Assembly (NCBI GenBank): GCA_011620505.1
Contig: WOZA01000093.1
Coordinates: 1-6,367 of the forward strand
Source of the DNA: Anaerolineaceae bacterium
GTDB taxonomy: Bacteria > Chloroflexota > Anaerolineae > Anaerolineales > Anaerolineaceae
Reading direction: 5' to 3'
DNA: 6,367 nucleotides
This document shows, piece after piece, positions 1 to 6,367 of the stretch. The number at the start of each line of letters is the position of its first letter. Position 1 is the first letter of the stretch. The translations under genes were made by a program, and so were the position numbers. The notes beneath the pieces were generated by a model. It made no database searches. It worked only from the letters and a program-made list of their open reading frames with translations, and was not told the origin of the DNA.

Positions 1-55
1 AGGACGCAGCCCTTTCAAGGCTAAAACCAGGGTTCGAATCCCTGTAGGGGCACCA
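1..55 (+). tRNA. tRNA-Glu (anticodon UUC), 3' portion; 5' end lies outside the window
   Basis: Partial tRNA entering from the left edge. The visible part begins in the 3' strand of the D stem (GGAC, 2-5). The anticodon loop CTTTCAA is at 12-18 with anticodon TTC at 14-16. The four-base variable region is at 24-27. The T arm has stem CAGGG at 28-32, loop TTCGAAT at 33-39 and stem CCCTG at 40-44. The acceptor 3' strand is at 45-51, discriminator A at 52 and an encoded CCA at 53-55. The TTC anticodon and the AGGACGC...CCCTTTCA core match bacterial tRNA-Glu. About 20 bases of the 5' end (acceptor 5' strand and D arm) are missing only because the window starts there. The anticodon stem has four Watson-Crick pairs; the outermost position (27-43) would be a C-A mismatch (bases 7 and 23). 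It decodes GAA/GAG, and in bacteria charged tRNA-Glu may also feed tetrapyrrole synthesis. Confidence 0.93.
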
Positions 56-82
56 AAAACTTCGTCATCAGCGAAGTTTTTT
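55..82 (+). terminator. Rho-independent terminator after tRNA-Glu, probably bidirectional
   Basis: A hairpin begins directly at the tRNA 3' end. AAAACTTCG (56-64) pairs perfectly with CGAAGTTTT (72-80) across a 7-base loop, and the + strand ends in six Ts (77-82). Read on the - strand the same stem ends in five Ts (59-55), so it could also stop transcription of the convergent lipoprotein gene, whose stop codon is about 60 bases away at 144-146. The GC content of the stem is low, so strength is uncertain. I see nothing else in 83-143. Confidence 0.8.
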
Positions 83-143
83 CATTAACAGCCAGATCTA
101 TGACACTTTGTTCAGTTTTTTTACTTGTGAGAGAGATCCTTTC

Positions 144-1832
144 TTATTGTGTCAAACCACTCTCAAGAAAAAGCTTTTCAAGCACAGCCGCACGGGCTTC
201 GGGGGTCATCAAAGTTGGCGTTGACCAGTTGAAGAACTGCACAGTTATCAACTCGACCCCCAGGTATTTCCCGTCATAGAAGATATGGCGGTCAAGAAAA
301 GCCTTGTTGCTATCCTCAAACCAACCAAGCTGATCAAAGAAGAGATTCCCAAGCCCATAATGGATCAGGCTGTCGCCATAAAACTCGAGCATGTGGGGCT
401 GATGCGCCTGGCTGCCGCTTACAATCGTTGCGCCGGCGTCTGCCACTCGATGGAAGTCAGCAATCATTTCCTCAGTCGGATTCCAGCGGTAGATCTCCTC
501 GTGTTGGAAAGTGAAGATCACCCGGTAGCCTTCCTCTTTTAAAGACTGAATTGTTTCAACCATCTCATCCAGATCGCAGTGTAATGCTCCAGGATTGGTT
601 TCACTGGCGGTGGCATAACCTGGCGCTTTGGCGTTACAACCCAGGAAAGCGATCTTGTTGCCATTGTGGGTAATTTTGAGCGGCAGTTTGGCTTCGTTGA
701 GGTCAATTCCGCCGCCGTAATAAGGCCAGCCTTCCGCATCGTACATTTCCAGGGTGTGATACATCGCCTCGGGTCCATAATCGCTGAAGTGATCCCCGGT
801 CAACTCAACCACATCGGTACCCACTTCGCGCATCAGGTCTATGTACTTGTCATCCGAACAAAAAACCAGGTCCACTTCCTGCTGCCACTGCGGAGCAGGA
901 CAATTACTGGCAAAGGGGACCTCGTTGCTTACATGGGCAATATCTGCCTCGCGCATTAATGCACCAACTGAGACTGCCGGGGAAAGGACTCCATAAAGTT
1001 CCATCTCTTTGGCAGTAGCACGTGTCATCGCAGTCACACCAGTAAGAATAACCGTGGTGAGGAGTTCAGCCTGGCGGTTGGTGGCAGGGACCGACGCAAT
1101 CGCATCATTCGCGAGCTTATATTCCGCTTCAGTAACCGATCGAAGACCTTCGTCCCAACCGATCTGCACCGTAAGTGGATAATTTTCAACGACAAAATCC
1201 TTGTGGATTGGAGAATTCTCATCCAGGCTGATCACTTTCCATCGAGGTTCGAGGGTTTCGAATGGCACGATCGCCCAGGCATTTTCGTGTGCCTGGCAGA
1301 AAGTGAGCAGGTCAATTTCCGCCAACGGACGGACATCTCCGAGGGGGCTTCCATAACGCGCTTTAAGACTGTCAAAAATTGCTGGCGGCATCACCAAGAC
1401 CCTGGCGGGAAAGTCTCCGTTATTTTGCCAGAAAGCGAGCAGCGATTCCGAGGAGACATCATCTGCCACCGTCGCGAAGGGTGCTGCCAGCGCGTACACC
1501 CAGGAAATGATCGGCTTTTCAGTTTCGATGGTCAGGCTGAGTAACGCTTCTTCTTTACTCGTTACCTGCACGAGCGAAGGTAAATCACCAAGAGCATTCA
1601 AGATTTCCTCAGGCAGGCGGGGGTCAATCCAAACCGCAGGGGGTAGAGTCTCGCGCGTCGGCTCGGGCGTTGGAATGATTTGAGTCGCAGTCGACGCCTG
1701 GGTTGGTGCTTCGCTCGGTGAGGGTGAGGGGGTGGGACCAATTGGCTGCAGCATACCTCCGCTGCAAGCGGTGAGCAGCAAACTCAAGATTACGACCAAA
1801 GAATAAATAGAAACTGTTCTTGCTTTTCTCAT
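144..1832 (-). CDS. CapA-like (poly-gamma-glutamate synthesis/metallophosphatase-fold) lipoprotein with N-terminal substrate-binding-like domain
   Basis: A predicted lipoprotein of 562 residues. A basic N-terminus (MRKAR) and a hydrophobic stretch (8-20) lead to a lipobox LTAC with lipidated Cys23. A Pro/Ser/Thr-rich linker follows (about 30-62). Residues about 70-225 resemble a periplasmic binding-protein fold (WVYALAAPF at 111-119, WAIVPFETLEPRWKV at 186-200), somewhat like phosphate-binding proteins. Residues about 257-505 resemble the CapA domain: SNEVPF (302-307), GDHFSDYG (346-353), His444 in FQHEEIY, GSQAHQPH (473-480) and YGLGNLFFDQ (492-501). CapA was named for capsule poly-gamma-glutamate export in Bacillus; the role of lipoprotein homologues is mostly unknown, so no symbol is given. 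Several canonical metal-ligand positions are substituted. The ATG at 1830-1832 sits directly before the signal sequence; no Shine-Dalgarno precedes it. A lone TACAAT at 1867-1872 (- strand) could be a -10 box, but no -35 is visible. It is probably monocistronic, lying between two terminators. Confidence 0.88.
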   Translation of the reverse strand: MRKARTVSIYSLVVILSLLLTACSGGMLQPIGPTPSPSPSEAPTQASTATQIIPTPEPTRETLPPAVWIDPRLPEEILNALGDLPSLVQVTSKEEALLSLTIETEKPIISWVYALAAPFATVADDVSSESLLAFWQNNGDFPARVLVMPPAIFDSLKARYGSPLGDVRPLAEIDLLTFCQAHENAWAIVPFETLEPRWKVISLDENSPIHKDFVVENYPLTVQIGWDEGLRSVTEAEYKLANDAIASVPATNRQAELLTTVILTGVTAMTRATAKEMELYGVLSPAVSVGALMREADIAHVSNEVPFASNCPAPQWQQEVDLVFCSDDKYIDLMREVGTDVVELTGDHFSDYGPEAMYHTLEMYDAEGWPYYGGGIDLNEAKLPLKITHNGNKIAFLGCNAKAPGYATASETNPGALHCDLDEMVETIQSLKEEGYRVIFTFQHEEIYRWNPTEEMIADFHRVADAGATIVSGSQAHQPHMLEFYGDSLIHYGLGNLFFDQLGWFEDSNKAFLDRHIFYDGKYLGVELITVQFFNWSTPTLMTPEARAAVLEKLFLESGLTQ

Positions 1833-1898
1833 AGGATGCGATTCAACTATCCATTAACCGGGGAGAATTGTACTTCAATTCATCTGCTACTTCCCATG

Positions 1899-1937
1899 AA
1901 AAAAAGCGCCCCACCGTCTGAGGCAGTGAGGCGCTTT
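1899..1937 (-). terminator. Rho-independent terminator of the C25 peptidase gene
   Basis: On the - strand, AAAGCGCC (1937-1930) pairs with GGCGCTTT (1910-1903). After a one-base mismatch, CAC (1928-1926) pairs with GTG (1914-1912) across an 11-base loop. The stem runs into seven consecutive Ts (1905-1899). It lies 22 bases after the peptidase stop codon (1959-1961) and upstream of the lipoprotein gene, so it separates the two genes into different transcripts. Confidence 0.9.
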
Positions 1938-1958
1938 GTAGAGAAAGAGGTAGGTCGT

Positions 1959-4900
1959 TTAATTGCCTGCCAACACTGAAGGCAAAAAGACTTGATAGGG
2001 CTGAGGGTTTACGACACAAGTCTGGAGCAAGACATCATCGATATACCAACCTTCTGCTGCCCCTGTATTTCCAGTGCCTAATCGGAAACGGAACTGGACG
2101 GTTTTACCCTTATATGGCGAAAGTTGCACCACTGTGCGCACCCATTCATCCGTACCGAAACACCAAGCTTGCCTGCCCGCCAACGGGTTATATTGGCCGG
2201 TCTTGATCGAGCCGTTGTAGGCACTGGTCAGGAGGTAGGATTTGGCAACCTGGTTCCAGGTCGTTCCTCCATCAATGGTAGCTTCCAGGATGGCACCATC
2301 ATTGCAGGCGCTAGGACTATCAAACGTCCAGCGATGCCAGAAAATGAGCGAAACCGGTTCGGTCGTGTTGGGTACAGTAAATACAGGTGAGACCAGGCGT
2401 TGATCCGATGTCGCTGCGGGAACGTTCGCCAAAACTGAATTCACTGGTGAATAAGCCCGCACGGTGGTTAGGTCAAACTTAAAAGTGTCACCGGGGTTCT
2501 GCCAGGCGCCAAGACCGCCCTCAAAATGATCAAAGAAGAGTTGCTGTTTTACCGAGCCCTCAGCGCAATCCCCTGGTCCGGGGCTGGTGCGGAAGGTGAA
2601 AACCTGGGCACTGATCACGTCGCCGCAGATATTCTCGGCAAAAACGCGCCAGTAATACTGCGTATCCGTGGCCAGGTTCATGGTCAGCGTGTAATTGGTG
2701 CCAACAATCCCAGGCTTATCGACCACGATATTGCTGAAACCTGGATCGCTCGCGACTTGCAGCTGATAGGTCTCCGCGTTAGGCACCGAGCTCCAGGTAA
2801 AAGATGTTCTGGGGGCGACATCTTTGGAATTATTCGCTGGGGTTCTTAGTTCAGGACTGCTGGTGATCGGAGCAAAAATGGTCAGTTCGATCTCCGCTGT
2901 GTGAACCAATGCTCCGGAGGTCCCGGTGAGGACCAATGTTCTCGTGCCAGTTGCGGCAGTTCCATTGCCCGCAATGGTCGCGGTGGTTGAGCCCGGAGGA
3001 GTGACAGGATTGTGTGCGAAAGTTGTCGTGAAGCCAGTTACTGAAGAAGCCGTTAGATTGACAGGGGTCACATATTCATTGACCGAAGTCAGGTTGACCA
3101 CAGCGGCGTTGCTGCCGTTGTTACAGGTTTTGATGGCTATTGGGTCAGCATTGATGCGAAAATCCGGGTATTTTGGACCCATAGTGATGATAAGGCTCGG
3201 GTCTCCAAAAATGTGATACTCTTCCCAATAATAATCACCCCTCGAAAACTGCGCGTCCACTGCCACTAAACCTGCATGGGTCATGGTTCCCACACTGGGC
3301 ACATCAATCAATTCGGAGTCAGCATAGAGTGTGTCAAAAATTGTACGTTCCAGAATGTCGTCTTCGTCCCAGTATGAATTATCACTGGCGCCGAAAAAGG
3401 TCAAACCACCACTTACAGGTTCGATCACCCAGGTGTCACCGAATGATTCAGGGGTATTGAAATCTGCTGTCACGCAAGCATGTGAGGCAACGTAGGAAAT
3501 CGCCACTCCTGTCATATTCCGAATATCCGATTGCGAAACACGAGGAGCATCCCAAAAAGTTGAAGCACCGTGACCTGAATAAACGATGAAAGAACGATCA
3601 TCATTCATGGAAGCCACTGCGTCTGCTCCGGTAGCATCATAAGTAATTGCGTAGATCTTATCTCCGCCAGGCTGAGGATTGTTTGGAAAGATACCAGTGT
3701 AACCAAGAGGTAAAGTATAGGTATCGATCACATAATTATGAGATGCCTCTGCCAAGTCATAGTAGCCTCCATCATTGGAAGCAAGAAACTCTGCCTTCTT
3801 GATCCAGGGCTCCACACCGCTCAAATCCTGATAATCAAGATATTTATCTACCAACGCGGTTAACTGAGCGACTGTGCGCACAGGGAAGCGCCCACCAAAT
3901 ATGTCAGGGACAAATTCAGTTTCACTATCCATGGTGTAATAGTGCAAATCTGTACGAAAACCGCTATCAGTGCGGAATGTCCAGTTGGTGATGGAGCCAA
4001 CAGGATCCCCAGAAATGTAATCACCAACTAAAATCACGTAATCTGGGGGTGTAGCACCCAGGTACTGAGTTTTAATGTAGTTCTTAATTGCGGTGGTGGT
4101 GTTAGCGCCGATCGTGGCCAGGTTCACAACAGATACCTCAAAACCCTGCTGTTGTTTGAGGGTCACAAAAGGAGCCAGATCAGCCTGGAACAGATCTGCA
4201 GTAATGATCAGAATGCGTTCACCTGTATTAGGGATGGCCACTGGACGACCCTGGTTGTAGTTCAGTACCACTGGCTGCAAGATGCGGTTGAAGGGTGCCG
4301 AATTGAGCCGGTCTGCTTCGGAATTCGTGCGTGCCATGTCACTTCCTTCCAGTTTTAACTGGAAAGAGATGTCTGAAGTAACCTCAAGCTCACCCAACGC
4401 GGCGTTGTAACGCACCGGTCTGATCTCTACTACGACGATTCTGTGCCCGCGCATGATGAAATCATCGCTAATTGCAAGAAGCTCAGAGGGGTAAAAACCA
4501 TTTCCGTAGATTTCGGCTGAAGGTGTCGCAGCGGAAGTCGGCTCGCCGCATTTAGGCTGGGAGGGCTGGATGGGGGCAATCGTGCCCTGCAGTCCAAGAC
4601 CAGCCAGGCTAACGGTTTTCGTGTTGGACTCCAGCAGCTCAAGGTTGACATCAGCCTCAAGAGGAACCTCGATCATCTGGAGCAAAACTGGTAACGCAGG
4701 AGTCCCCACCTGACCGGCAATAACGTAGCCTTCACCACTAAGGGTTAAATAATTTTGGCCGGCAATGGTGGTCTCACCGAAACGAGCTCCAGGCATGCTT
4801 GCTCGAATCTCGATTACACTTGCTGAGGCGGAGGTTAACTCCACCTCGGGGATTTCGGCTTCGGTTTCCTGACCGAAAGACAACCAACGGTCGATTCCGC

Positions 4901-5003
4901 TTTGTGCGTTTGTGGGAGAAACCAACAAACTGGCAAGAATGACACTGATAAACAACACGATGAGAAAATGTTTCAGACTTGGGAACTGCTTGGGTGATGC
5001 CAT
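1959..5003 (-). CDS. Secreted gingipain-type cysteine peptidase (family C25) with Ig-like, Fn3-like and MAM-like modules
   Basis: A predicted secreted endopeptidase of 1014 residues, numbered from the ATG at 5001-5003. A signal peptide (KHFLIVLFISVILASLLV, cleavage probably after TNA at about 33) is followed by a C25-type propeptide (about 54-224). The C25 catalytic domain is about 261-611, with catalytic His478 in YSGHG and Cys510 in SHACVTADF, ending in IFGDPSLIIT. Next come an Ig-like domain (about 613-710), an Fn3-like domain (about 718-806, with YQLQVASDPGFS and QYYWRVFAEN) and a MAM/jelly-roll-like domain (about 820-997, beginning FFDHFEGG and ending GWYIDDVLL). The tail is YQVFLPSVLAGN. 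Both catalytic residues are present, so it is probably active after propeptide removal. There is no type IX secretion C-terminal domain as in Porphyromonas gingipains. The frame opens upstream to an ATG at 5081, but the AGGAGG four bases before 5003 and the signal peptide favour 5003. An extended -10 upstream and a terminator downstream suggest a monocistronic unit. Confidence 0.9.
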   Translation of the reverse strand: MASPKQFPSLKHFLIVLFISVILASLLVSPTNAQSGIDRWLSFGQETEAEIPEVELTSASASVIEIRASMPGARFGETTIAGQNYLTLSGEGYVIAGQVGTPALPVLLQMIEVPLEADVNLELLESNTKTVSLAGLGLQGTIAPIQPSQPKCGEPTSAATPSAEIYGNGFYPSELLAISDDFIMRGHRIVVVEIRPVRYNAALGELEVTSDISFQLKLEGSDMARTNSEADRLNSAPFNRILQPVVLNYNQGRPVAIPNTGERILIITADLFQADLAPFVTLKQQQGFEVSVVNLATIGANTTTAIKNYIKTQYLGATPPDYVILVGDYISGDPVGSITNWTFRTDSGFRTDLHYYTMDSETEFVPDIFGGRFPVRTVAQLTALVDKYLDYQDLSGVEPWIKKAEFLASNDGGYYDLAEASHNYVIDTYTLPLGYTGIFPNNPQPGGDKIYAITYDATGADAVASMNDDRSFIVYSGHGASTFWDAPRVSQSDIRNMTGVAISYVASHACVTADFNTPESFGDTWVIEPVSGGLTFFGASDNSYWDEDDILERTIFDTLYADSELIDVPSVGTMTHAGLVAVDAQFSRGDYYWEEYHIFGDPSLIITMGPKYPDFRINADPIAIKTCNNGSNAAVVNLTSVNEYVTPVNLTASSVTGFTTTFAHNPVTPPGSTTATIAGNGTAATGTRTLVLTGTSGALVHTAEIELTIFAPITSSPELRTPANNSKDVAPRTSFTWSSVPNAETYQLQVASDPGFSNIVVDKPGIVGTNYTLTMNLATDTQYYWRVFAENICGDVISAQVFTFRTSPGPGDCAEGSVKQQLFFDHFEGGLGAWQNPGDTFKFDLTTVRAYSPVNSVLANVPAATSDQRLVSPVFTVPNTTEPVSLIFWHRWTFDSPSACNDGAILEATIDGGTTWNQVAKSYLLTSAYNGSIKTGQYNPLAGRQAWCFGTDEWVRTVVQLSPYKGKTVQFRFRLGTGNTGAAEGWYIDDVLLQTCVVNPQPYQVFLPSVLAGN

Positions 5004-5007
5004 TGAG

Positions 5008-5013
5008 CCTCCT
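5008..5013 (-). promoter_or_regulatory. Shine-Dalgarno AGGAGG that sets the peptidase start
   Basis: AGGAGG on the - strand lies four bases before the ATG at 5001-5003. It decides the start: the in-frame ATGs farther upstream (5081 and 5054) have no comparable site and would place a charged, non-signal-like stretch before the signal peptide. It is the only strong Shine-Dalgarno seen before any gene in the window. Confidence 0.85.
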
Positions 5014-5052
5014 GACTGACGTTTGGTGTAAATATGGGGTTTTATCCGGCTC

Positions 5053-5061
5053 ATTCTAACA
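5053..5061 (-). promoter_or_regulatory. Candidate extended -10 promoter of the C25 peptidase gene
   Basis: The - strand reads TGTTAGAAT (5061-5053), which is TGn followed by TAGAAT, five of six matches to the -10 consensus. No good -35 lies 16-18 bases upstream, as is common for extended -10 promoters. Transcription would begin near 5046, leaving a leader of about 43 bases with the Shine-Dalgarno near its end. This start would exclude initiation of translation at 5081. Sequence match only. Confidence 0.4.
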
Positions 5062-5121
5062 GCTAATTCACTGGCTAACATACGAAATTACACATTTTCA
5101 TCCTCTTTCCCAGCTTACGCA

Positions 5122-5130
5122 TGATAAACT
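5122..5130 (+). promoter_or_regulatory. Candidate extended -10 promoter of the comM-like gene, possibly giving a leaderless mRNA
   Basis: The + strand reads TGATAAACT: TGn followed by TAAACT, four of six matches to the -10 consensus. Its end lies six bases before the A of the ATG at 5137, so a start at the usual distance would fall at or next to the start codon. This agrees with the lack of any Shine-Dalgarno before that gene. No -35 is recognisable. The call is tentative. Confidence 0.28.
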
Positions 5131-5136
5131 TAGCCC

Positions 5137-6367
5137 ATGCTGGCTCATGTTTACTCTTGCGCGGTGATCGGCCTCGAAGGCGTCATCATTGACATCGAAG
5201 TCGATTACGGTCAGGGTATGCCGCATATGGCAATCGTAGGATTGCCCGATGAAGCGGTCAAAGAAAGCCGTGAGCGAGTGTATTCCGCCATCAAAAACGC
5301 TGACCTGGCATATCCACGCCAGCCCCTGACGGTTAATCTCGCGCCAGCATCAGTGCGCAAAGAGGGTCCATTTTTTGATCTGCCAATCGCGATCGGTGTA
5401 TTGATCACCGGCGAACAGATCGCTCCAGAGAGCATCGAAGGCGCTTTGATCATCGGCGAGCTTTCGCTGGATGGCTCTGTAAGGCACGTCCGCGGGGTTT
5501 TGGCGGTTGCTGCCCAGGCAAGAAAGGATGGCTACAAGCGGCTGTTCGTTCCGGCTTGCGATGCCGCCGAAGCGACGCTGATCCCTGATATCGAGGTGTA
5601 CCCGGTCAACACCCTGCGTGAACTCGTCGACCACCTGGTTGGGGAGGAGTTTATCAAACCTGGAACCCCACTGGAATATGCTCCGGATGATGAAATACAG
5701 GTGGATACGGATTTCAGCGAAATCAAAGGACAGGAACATATCAAACGCGCGCTCGAAGTAGCTGCCGCAGGGGGACATAACGTGCTGATGTCTGGCCCTC
5801 CTGGGGCGGGTAAAACGCTTTTAGCACGGGCAATCACCTCCATCCTACCCAAATTAAGCCTCGATGAAGCCCTCGAAGTGACGGGTATCTATTCCATTTG
5901 CGATATGCTCCCGGCAGGCACGCCGCTGATTCAAACCCGCCCCTTCCGTGCTCCACACCACACCATCAGCCATGCTGGTCTGGTCGGTGGAGGAAACATC
6001 CCGCACCCTGGCGAGATTTCGTTAGCACACCGTGGGGTGTTGTTCCTCGATGAGCTGCCCGAATTCGGTCAGCGCAGTCTTGAAGTGCTGCGTCAGCCGA
6101 TCGAGGATAAGGTCGTAACCATCAGCCGTGCTAATGGCTCGTTCACATTCCCAGCCAATTTCATGCTGATCGGGGCGATGAATCCTTGCCCCTGTGGGTA
6201 CTATGGCGACAAATTGCGGGCTTGCACGTGTGCTCAATCGGTCATCACGAATTACCAGAAACGCATCTCAGGACCGCTGCTAGACCGGATTGACATCCAC
6301 CTGCAAGTGCCACGCGTGGATTACCAGAAACTCAGCAGCCAACGAACTGGTGAGCCTTCCAGCCAGA
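5137..6367 (+). CDS. comM: ComM/YifB-family AAA+ ATPase (Mg-chelatase-like), 3' end outside the window
   Basis: Not a true magnesium chelatase: ComM of Vibrio and Haemophilus is a hexameric helicase that drives branch migration of incoming DNA during natural transformation, and homologues occur in many bacteria. The first 410 codons plus one base are visible; the family is about 500 residues, so roughly the last 100 (C-terminal domain) are missing at the window edge. The N-terminal Lon-protease-like ChlI domain is about 20-141 (VGLPDEAVKESRERV, VNLAPASVRKEG, FDLPIA, IGELSLDG). The AAA+ core has Walker A GPPGAGKT at 220-227, RPFRAPHHT, HPGEISLAHRGVLFLDELPEF with Walker B around LFLDE (302-306), the family four-cysteine cluster (Cys351, 353, 363, 365) and SGPLLDRIDIH (378-388). 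The ATG at 5137 is fixed by an in-frame TAG six bases upstream and by the family-typical opening MLAHVYS. No Shine-Dalgarno is seen. It is transcribed divergently from the peptidase gene. Confidence 0.95.
   Translation, partial: MLAHVYSCAVIGLEGVIIDIEVDYGQGMPHMAIVGLPDEAVKESRERVYSAIKNADLAYPRQPLTVNLAPASVRKEGPFFDLPIAIGVLITGEQIAPESIEGALIIGELSLDGSVRHVRGVLAVAAQARKDGYKRLFVPACDAAEATLIPDIEVYPVNTLRELVDHLVGEEFIKPGTPLEYAPDDEIQVDTDFSEIKGQEHIKRALEVAAAGGHNVLMSGPPGAGKTLLARAITSILPKLSLDEALEVTGIYSICDMLPAGTPLIQTRPFRAPHHTISHAGLVGGGNIPHPGEISLAHRGVLFLDELPEFGQRSLEVLRQPIEDKVVTISRANGSFTFPANFMLIGAMNPCPCGYYGDKLRACTCAQSVITNYQKRISGPLLDRIDIHLQVPRVDYQKLSSQRTGEPSSQ

Noticed and set aside
1..143. tRNA 3' end as an integration site for a mobile element
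   Set aside because: No integrase, no repeat of the tRNA 3' end and no phage-like gene is seen in the window; the bases after the tRNA form an ordinary terminator.
1203..1544. A 113-codon open frame on the + strand inside the lipoprotein gene
   Set aside because: It is antisense to a well-supported gene, has no recognisable protein features and looks like a by-product of the opposite strand's codon use.
1717..1736. G-rich stretch on the + strand that might form a G-quadruplex
   Set aside because: It has only three runs of three or more Gs and is explained by Pro and Ser codons of the lipoprotein linker on the other strand.
1962..1997. LPxTG-type sortase signal at the end of the protease
   Set aside because: The LPSVL segment lacks the Thr-Gly, the following hydrophobic helix and the basic tail needed for sortase recognition.
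2526..3216. Open frames on the + strand (2526-2849 and 2926-3216) inside the peptidase gene
   Set aside because: They are antisense to the Ig-like and Fn3-like modules of an intact gene and have no features of their own.
144..5003. The lipoprotein and peptidase genes as one operon
   Set aside because: Both are on the - strand, but a strong hairpin with seven Ts lies between them at 1899-1937.
5350..5852. Two overlapping open frames on the - strand (5350-5778 and 5532-5852)
   Set aside because: They lie antisense to the strongly conserved ComM coding sequence, overlap each other in different frames and show no recognisable domain, signal or ribosome binding site.

Overview
The window most resembles a chromosomal segment of a Chloroflexota bacterium, probably of the Anaerolineae type. 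This is an inference. It rests on a base composition near 50% GC by eye, a CapA-like lipoprotein of a type I associate with that group, and a secreted protease whose extreme C-terminus (FLPSVLAGN) resembles the short hydrophobic LPxV tails I recall on many Chloroflexota exported proteins. No marker gene in the window fixes the taxonomy.

Layout, left to right. (1) The 3' two-thirds of a tRNA-Glu (UUC) gene on the + strand enters from the left edge with an encoded CCA. It is followed at once by a hairpin terminator that can act in both directions. (2) A 562-codon lipoprotein gene on the - strand runs toward the tRNA gene; its product has a substrate-binding-like N-terminal half and a CapA-like C-terminal half. 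(3) A rho-independent terminator on the - strand separates it from the next gene. (4) A long - strand gene encodes a secreted gingipain-type (C25) cysteine peptidase with propeptide, catalytic domain, Ig-like and Fn3-like modules and a MAM-like domain. Its start is best placed at 5003 (1014 residues) by a strong Shine-Dalgarno. (5) A 133-bp divergent intergenic region follows. (6) A + strand comM/yifB-type AAA+ ATPase gene runs off the right edge after 410 codons.

The four genes look like four independent transcription units. The tRNA and comM genes are housekeeping genes. The two - strand genes encode exported proteins, one lipid-anchored at the cell surface and one secreted protease, but an intervening terminator argues against an operon and nothing shows that they work together.

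There is no mobile element, CRISPR array, phage gene or obvious new multi-gene system. The observations most worth following are the altered metal-ligand positions in the CapA-like domain and its fusion to a binding-protein-like domain, the gingipain-type protease with an unexplained C-terminal tail in place of a type IX sorting domain, and a possible leaderless comM transcript.
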